Origin: Candidatus Pacearchaeota archaeon
GTDB taxonomy: Archaea; Nanoarchaeota; Nanoarchaeia; Pacearchaeales; GW2011-AR1
NCBI GenBank assembly: GCA_002690445.1
Contig: NZER01000179.1
Span: 1 to 6,599 of the forward strand
Direction of reading: 5' to 3'
DNA: 6,599 nt
Shown in pieces: positions 3,897 to 6,599 of this stretch (position 1 is the first letter of the stretch; each line of letters starts with the position of its first letter). The position numbers and the translations under genes are program-made. The notes below the pieces were generated by a model. It was not told the origin of the DNA. It searched no databases and saw only the letters and a list, made by a program, of their open reading frames with translations.

Positions 3897-4542
3897 TTTC
3901 TATACACCCTCTGGGCTGAGTGTTTATTTTAAAGAGCCTCTGCTGAATGACGATATCAACGTTGAAAGAGTAGTCGCAAAGATCGAAGACACTATACCAG
4001 ACCACCTTCGTTCAGAAATTGAAATGATTATTTTTGGACAATTTGATGAATTTGAAGAGCGTTCTTTGAACGCGTTCTATAAAGATGGCGCCTTATATGT
4101 TTCGAATGTACAGGATAGCGAAGAAGACCTTTATGACGATCTTGTGCACGAAATTTCACATTCTATAGAAGAAGTTTATGGATATGAAATATACGCAGAT
4201 CAGAAAGTGAGAGATGAGTTTTTAAGAAAACGTAAATTCATGCATGATTTATTATGGGCCAAAGGATATAAAGCACCCCTATCTTTCTTTTTGGAAACTG
4301 AATATAATAAAGAATTCGACATGTTTCTATATGAAGATATCGGGTACGACGTTTTGAATCAGCTATTGGTGGGGCTATTTATATCCGCATATGGCGCCAC
4401 ATCCCTTAGAGAATATTTTGCAACAGGGTTTGTTGAATATTATATAGATCCCTCACACGAGATGCTTAAAAAGATAAGCCCAGAGCTATATAAGAAATTT
4501 TCTTCATTAGAAAAGCCAGAAGAACTTGACATTGACGCATAA
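3844..4542 (+). CDS. HExxH zinc metallopeptidase-like protein (gluzincin type)
   Basis: This protein of up to 232 residues carries a zinc-peptidase signature: LVHEISHSIEE at 100-110, with H102 and H106 as ligands and E103 as the base, and REYFATGFVEYY at 189-200, where E190 is the probable third ligand. The HExxH plus ExFAxxF pattern resembles the catalytic core of anthrax lethal factor-like (ATLF) gluzincins; this is motif-level similarity only. No signal peptide is seen, so it probably acts inside the infected cell or in the virion. The start is uncertain. ATG 3844 lacks a good Shine-Dalgarno and overlaps the previous gene by 53 bases; its first 17 residues are a Lys/Gln-rich stretch that may be only the out-of-frame copy of that gene's end. 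The conserved-looking part begins near residue 19 (FYTPSG), and the only other in-frame start-like codons nearby are TTG 3859 and CTG 3916. Substrate unknown. Confidence 0.82.
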   Translation: MLLKHLQEKQKKLQQKNNFYTPSGLSVYFKEPLLNDDINVERVVAKIEDTIPDHLRSEIEMIIFGQFDEFEERSLNAFYKDGALYVSNVQDSEEDLYDDLVHEISHSIEEVYGYEIYADQKVRDEFLRKRKFMHDLLWAKGYKAPLSFFLETEYNKEFDMFLYEDIGYDVLNQLLVGLFISAYGATSLREYFATGFVEYYIDPSHEMLKKISPELYKKFSSLEKPEELDIDA

Positions 4543-4554
4543 CGTGGTTATAAT
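4526..4554 (+). promoter_or_regulatory. Consensus sigma70 promoter P3 (TTGACA-17-TATAAT)
   Basis: TTGACA at 4526-4531 and TATAAT at 4549-4554 with a 17-base spacer. The -35 box lies inside the last codons of the metallopeptidase (encoding Leu-Asp-Ile), and the -10 box is just past its stop. The expected start near 4561 leaves a leader of about 17 bases before the nuclease ATG at 4578. It should drive the nuclease and glycosyltransferase. Confidence 0.88.
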
Positions 4555-4577
4555 AATATTACTTACTTGGAAAAAAC

Positions 4578-5351
4578 ATGTCGCATATATCATATAGCGA
4601 ATTAAAAGATTGGAAATTTTGTCCTTTTTATCATAAGCTTACTCGTGTCGAAGGCATCGACGGCTTTAAGGGAAATGCTTATACCGCATTTGGAACAGCG
4701 GTGCATTCCGTTTGTGAAAAGAAGCTCCTCAAAGAAGAAATTAATGATAAAGAATATTTTATTGAGAAATTTGAAGAGTGCTTGAGTAAGTTAGATCCCG
4801 ATATCGAGATAGATGACAAGCTTGTGACCGACATGAGAGCACAAGGAAAAAGAATTTTGCCGGATATCGAAGACGCGCTCAATGATTATTTTGACACGTA
4901 CGAGGTCCTCGCTGTAGAGATGCCCCTGATGGAGCCAATCGAAGGCCAAGATGACTATCGCTTTAAAGGGTTTATTGATGCAGTGGTAGTAACACCCGAC
5001 GGCAAGGTACATATTTTTGACTGGAAGACATGTTCATGGGGATGGGATGCTCGCAAGAAGAATGATCAAATAGTGACTTATCAGCTTACGCTGTATAAGC
5101 ATTTTTTCGCTCAGCGCATGAAAATCGACCCCCAAGACATAGAAACTCACTTCGCGCTACTTAAGAGAACAGCAAAGAAAAACCGTGTTGAATTTTTTCG
5201 AGTTACAAGTGGTCCGAAAAAAACAGAAAATGCGCTTAAACTTTTGAGCACCGCATTGTACAATATCAAAAAGAAGCGATACATCAAAAATAGATTATCG
5301 TGCACATCCGGCTTTGGCTGCAAATTTTACAAGACAGAACACTGTCCATAG
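4578..5351 (+). CDS. PD-(D/E)XK nuclease of the Cas4/RecB family, probable Fe-S protein
   Basis: The 257-residue protein has the ordered motifs of RecB/Cas4-type DNA exonucleases: FGTAVH with H43, GFIDAVVV with D134, FDWKT with D148 and K150, and QIVTYQLTLY with Q164 and Y168. These build the metal-dependent phosphodiester-cutting site. C15 near the N-terminus and a C-terminal group C242, C248 and C256 are placed like the four ligands of the [4Fe-4S] cluster in Cas4 and AddB, though the spacing (C-x5-C-x7-C) is looser than the usual pattern, so the cluster is likely but not certain. There is no CRISPR array or other cas gene here; a role in phage recombination, end resection or host DNA degradation is more plausible. 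The ATG at 4578 has only a weak GGA at 4569-4571, but the short P3 leader supports it. The next gene starts seven bases after the stop. Confidence 0.92.
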   Translation: MSHISYSELKDWKFCPFYHKLTRVEGIDGFKGNAYTAFGTAVHSVCEKKLLKEEINDKEYFIEKFEECLSKLDPDIEIDDKLVTDMRAQGKRILPDIEDALNDYFDTYEVLAVEMPLMEPIEGQDDYRFKGFIDAVVVTPDGKVHIFDWKTCSWGWDARKKNDQIVTYQLTLYKHFFAQRMKIDPQDIETHFALLKRTAKKNRVEFFRVTSGPKKTENALKLLSTALYNIKKKRYIKNRLSCTSGFGCKFYKTEHCP

Positions 5352-5358
5352 GAAACAT

Positions 5359-6599
5359 ATGAAAAAGAAAATATTGGTGATTTCTGATCACCCACTCTCT
5401 CCTTCGGGAGTAGGAACTCAAACGAAGTATATGATTGAGGCGCTTTTAAAGACAAATAGATATGAATTTGTATGTCTAGGCGGCGCCGTCAAACATAAAG
5501 ATTATCAACCTCAAGCGGTCGAGCCATGGGGGCAGGCTTGGAGAATCTTCCCAATTGATGGCTACGGAACTCCCGAAGTGATTAGATCTGTAATACAAAA
5601 AGAGAGGCCCGACGCCTTGTGGTTTATGACCGATCCTCGCTTTTTTGGGTGGCTGTGGGAGATGGAAAACGAAATTAGAGCTAATATGCCTATGATATAT
5701 TATCACGTATGGGACAACTTCCCATATCCACACTTTAACGGCAGATTTTATCGTTCCACCGATGAAGTTATAACGATTTCCAAAGTCACTGAGGAAATAT
5801 TGAAAGAGGTGGCTCCCGAAGCACATTGGGGATATTTACCCCATGCGGTGAACTCAACATTCTTTCATCTTTACACTAGCGAAGAGGAAAAACTCAAAGC
5901 CACGACTCTAAGAGAGAACGTTATTTATTCCAACGAAAAGTATAATAATCCCAAAAAGAAATTATTTGTGTGGAATAATAGAAACGCACGCAGAAAACAA
6001 AGCGGAACCCTCATTTGGTGGTTTAAGGAGTGGTTGGATAAAGTAGGTCACGATAAAGCAGCTCTTTTGATGCACACAGATCCTCGTGATCCTCATGGCC
6101 AAGATTTGCCCCATTTAATCGAACACCTAGGCCTTGCCGAGGGACAAGTCTTTATATCAAGCAACAAAGTATCATCGGAGGATTTAGCCGCGATGTATAA
6201 TGCTGCCGATTTTACAATTAATATTTCGGATGCGGAAGGCTTTGGGCTCGCTACTTTGGAGTCTTTGTCGTGTGGGACGCCCATCATTGTTAACATGACG
6301 GGCGGTCTCCAAGAACAGGTAACGGACGGCACTAATTGGTTTGGATGGGGAATCCAGCCTAGCTCGAAAGCTGTCATCGGCTCTCTTCAGGTACCCTATA
6401 TTTATGAAGATAGAATTTCTCAAGAAGATTTTAATAATGTGATGACTAAGGCGCTCAATGTAAGCTCGAAAGCTTATAATAAAATGTGTAAACTGGGTCG
6501 AGAACATGTAATAAAAAACTATAATTTTGAAGATTATGAAAAAAGGTGGGTTAAGACAATGGATGAAATAGTAGAGAAACACGGATCATGGGAAACCAG
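5359..6599 (+). CDS. GT4-like glycosyltransferase, 3'-truncated by the window edge
   Basis: The frame runs from ATG 5359 to the right edge without a stop (413 codons seen). AGGA at 5350-5353 overlaps the nuclease stop codon and gives a good start. The fold is GT-B: an N-terminal Rossmann half opens with KILVISDHPLSPSGVGTQ (residues 4-21), which holds the Gly-rich acceptor-side loop, and the C-terminal half contains EGFGLATLE at 293-301, the E-x7-E motif of retaining family-4 enzymes, in a context (SDAEGFG, SCGTPIIV) typical of nucleotide-sugar binding. The basic segment NNRNARRK near 209-216 is where GT4 enzymes contact the donor phosphates. It should transfer a sugar from an activated donor to an unknown acceptor: phage DNA bases, virion protein or host surface glycan are all possible. 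It shares the P3 transcript with the nuclease; the nucleotidyltransferase at 505-969 could supply an activated precursor, but that is speculative. Confidence 0.92.
   Translation, partial: MKKKILVISDHPLSPSGVGTQTKYMIEALLKTNRYEFVCLGGAVKHKDYQPQAVEPWGQAWRIFPIDGYGTPEVIRSVIQKERPDALWFMTDPRFFGWLWEMENEIRANMPMIYYHVWDNFPYPHFNGRFYRSTDEVITISKVTEEILKEVAPEAHWGYLPHAVNSTFFHLYTSEEEKLKATTLRENVIYSNEKYNNPKKKLFVWNNRNARRKQSGTLIWWFKEWLDKVGHDKAALLMHTDPRDPHGQDLPHLIEHLGLAEGQVFISSNKVSSEDLAAMYNAADFTINISDAEGFGLATLESLSCGTPIIVNMTGGLQEQVTDGTNWFGWGIQPSSKAVIGSLQVPYIYEDRISQEDFNNVMTKALNVSSKAYNKMCKLGREHVIKNYNFEDYEKRWVKTMDEIVEKHGSWET

Noticed and set aside
4891..4920. TTGACA inside the nuclease gene
   Set aside because: The best -10 at a usable distance is TAGAGA with an 18-base spacer, it is mid-gene, and no gene start follows.
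4578..5351. CRISPR-Cas system suggested by the Cas4-like gene
   Set aside because: There is no repeat-spacer array and no cas1, cas2 or effector gene; stand-alone Cas4-like nucleases are known in phages.
5399..5410. CTCC-TTCG-GGAG tetraloop hairpin early in the glycosyltransferase gene
   Set aside because: The stem is only four pairs and no T run follows, so neither a terminator nor a regulatory element can be supported.
6361..6474. 12-base repeat AGCTCGAAAGCT at 6361 and 6463 in the glycosyltransferase
   Set aside because: Both are in frame and encode Ser-Ser-Lys-Ala, but flanks differ and two copies are too few to indicate a repeat domain or regulatory array.

Overview
The window looks like a piece of a tailed bacteriophage genome, most likely a myovirus-type phage from a marine or freshwater bacterial host. 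The reasons are that every gene lies on the + strand with almost no spacing, most genes are small and unrecognised, two tRNA genes are embedded among small ORFs, and the recognisable genes form a typical lytic-phage accessory set (PIN-PhoH, a nucleotidyltransferase, a Cas4/RecB-like nuclease, an HExxH metallopeptidase and a GT4-like glycosyltransferase). No structural, replication or integration gene is in view, so the phage group and host cannot be fixed. The DNA is moderately AT-rich, and the promoters are bacterial sigma70-type.

Layout. Bases 1-969: an unrecognised protein (open at the left edge), a 31-residue extremely basic peptide (400-495) overlapping it, and a cytidylyltransferase-fold enzyme (505-969). 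Bases 976-2175: a consensus promoter starts a unit of a 49-residue helical peptide, a 113-residue acidic protein with a TTG start, tRNA-Asn(GTT), an 84-residue protein whose stop codon lies inside the next gene, tRNA-Gly(GCC), and a 48-residue membrane peptide. The unit ends in a perfect 10-bp hairpin followed by TTTT. Bases 2206-3543: phoH of the PIN-PhoH type. Bases 3549-4542: a second consensus promoter, a 100-residue acidic protein and an HExxH metallopeptidase whose frame overlaps it. Bases 4526-6599: a third consensus promoter, partly inside the peptidase gene, then the nuclease and a glycosyltransferase that runs off the right edge.

How the parts may work together. Three perfect TTGACA/TATAAT promoters split the region into short units that host RNA polymerase could read without phage factors, which fits early or constitutive takeover and accessory genes. 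The nucleotidyltransferase and glycosyltransferase could both serve sugar activation or transfer (surface glycan or DNA modification), but that link is inferred. PhoH with a complete PIN site points to RNA metabolism. The nuclease probably processes DNA ends and is not part of a CRISPR locus here. The most unusual architecture is the 84-residue ORF that ends inside tRNA-Gly: RNase P maturation of the tRNA should remove the ORF's stop codon from the same transcript. I see no gene on the minus strand and no mobile element, CRISPR array or origin.
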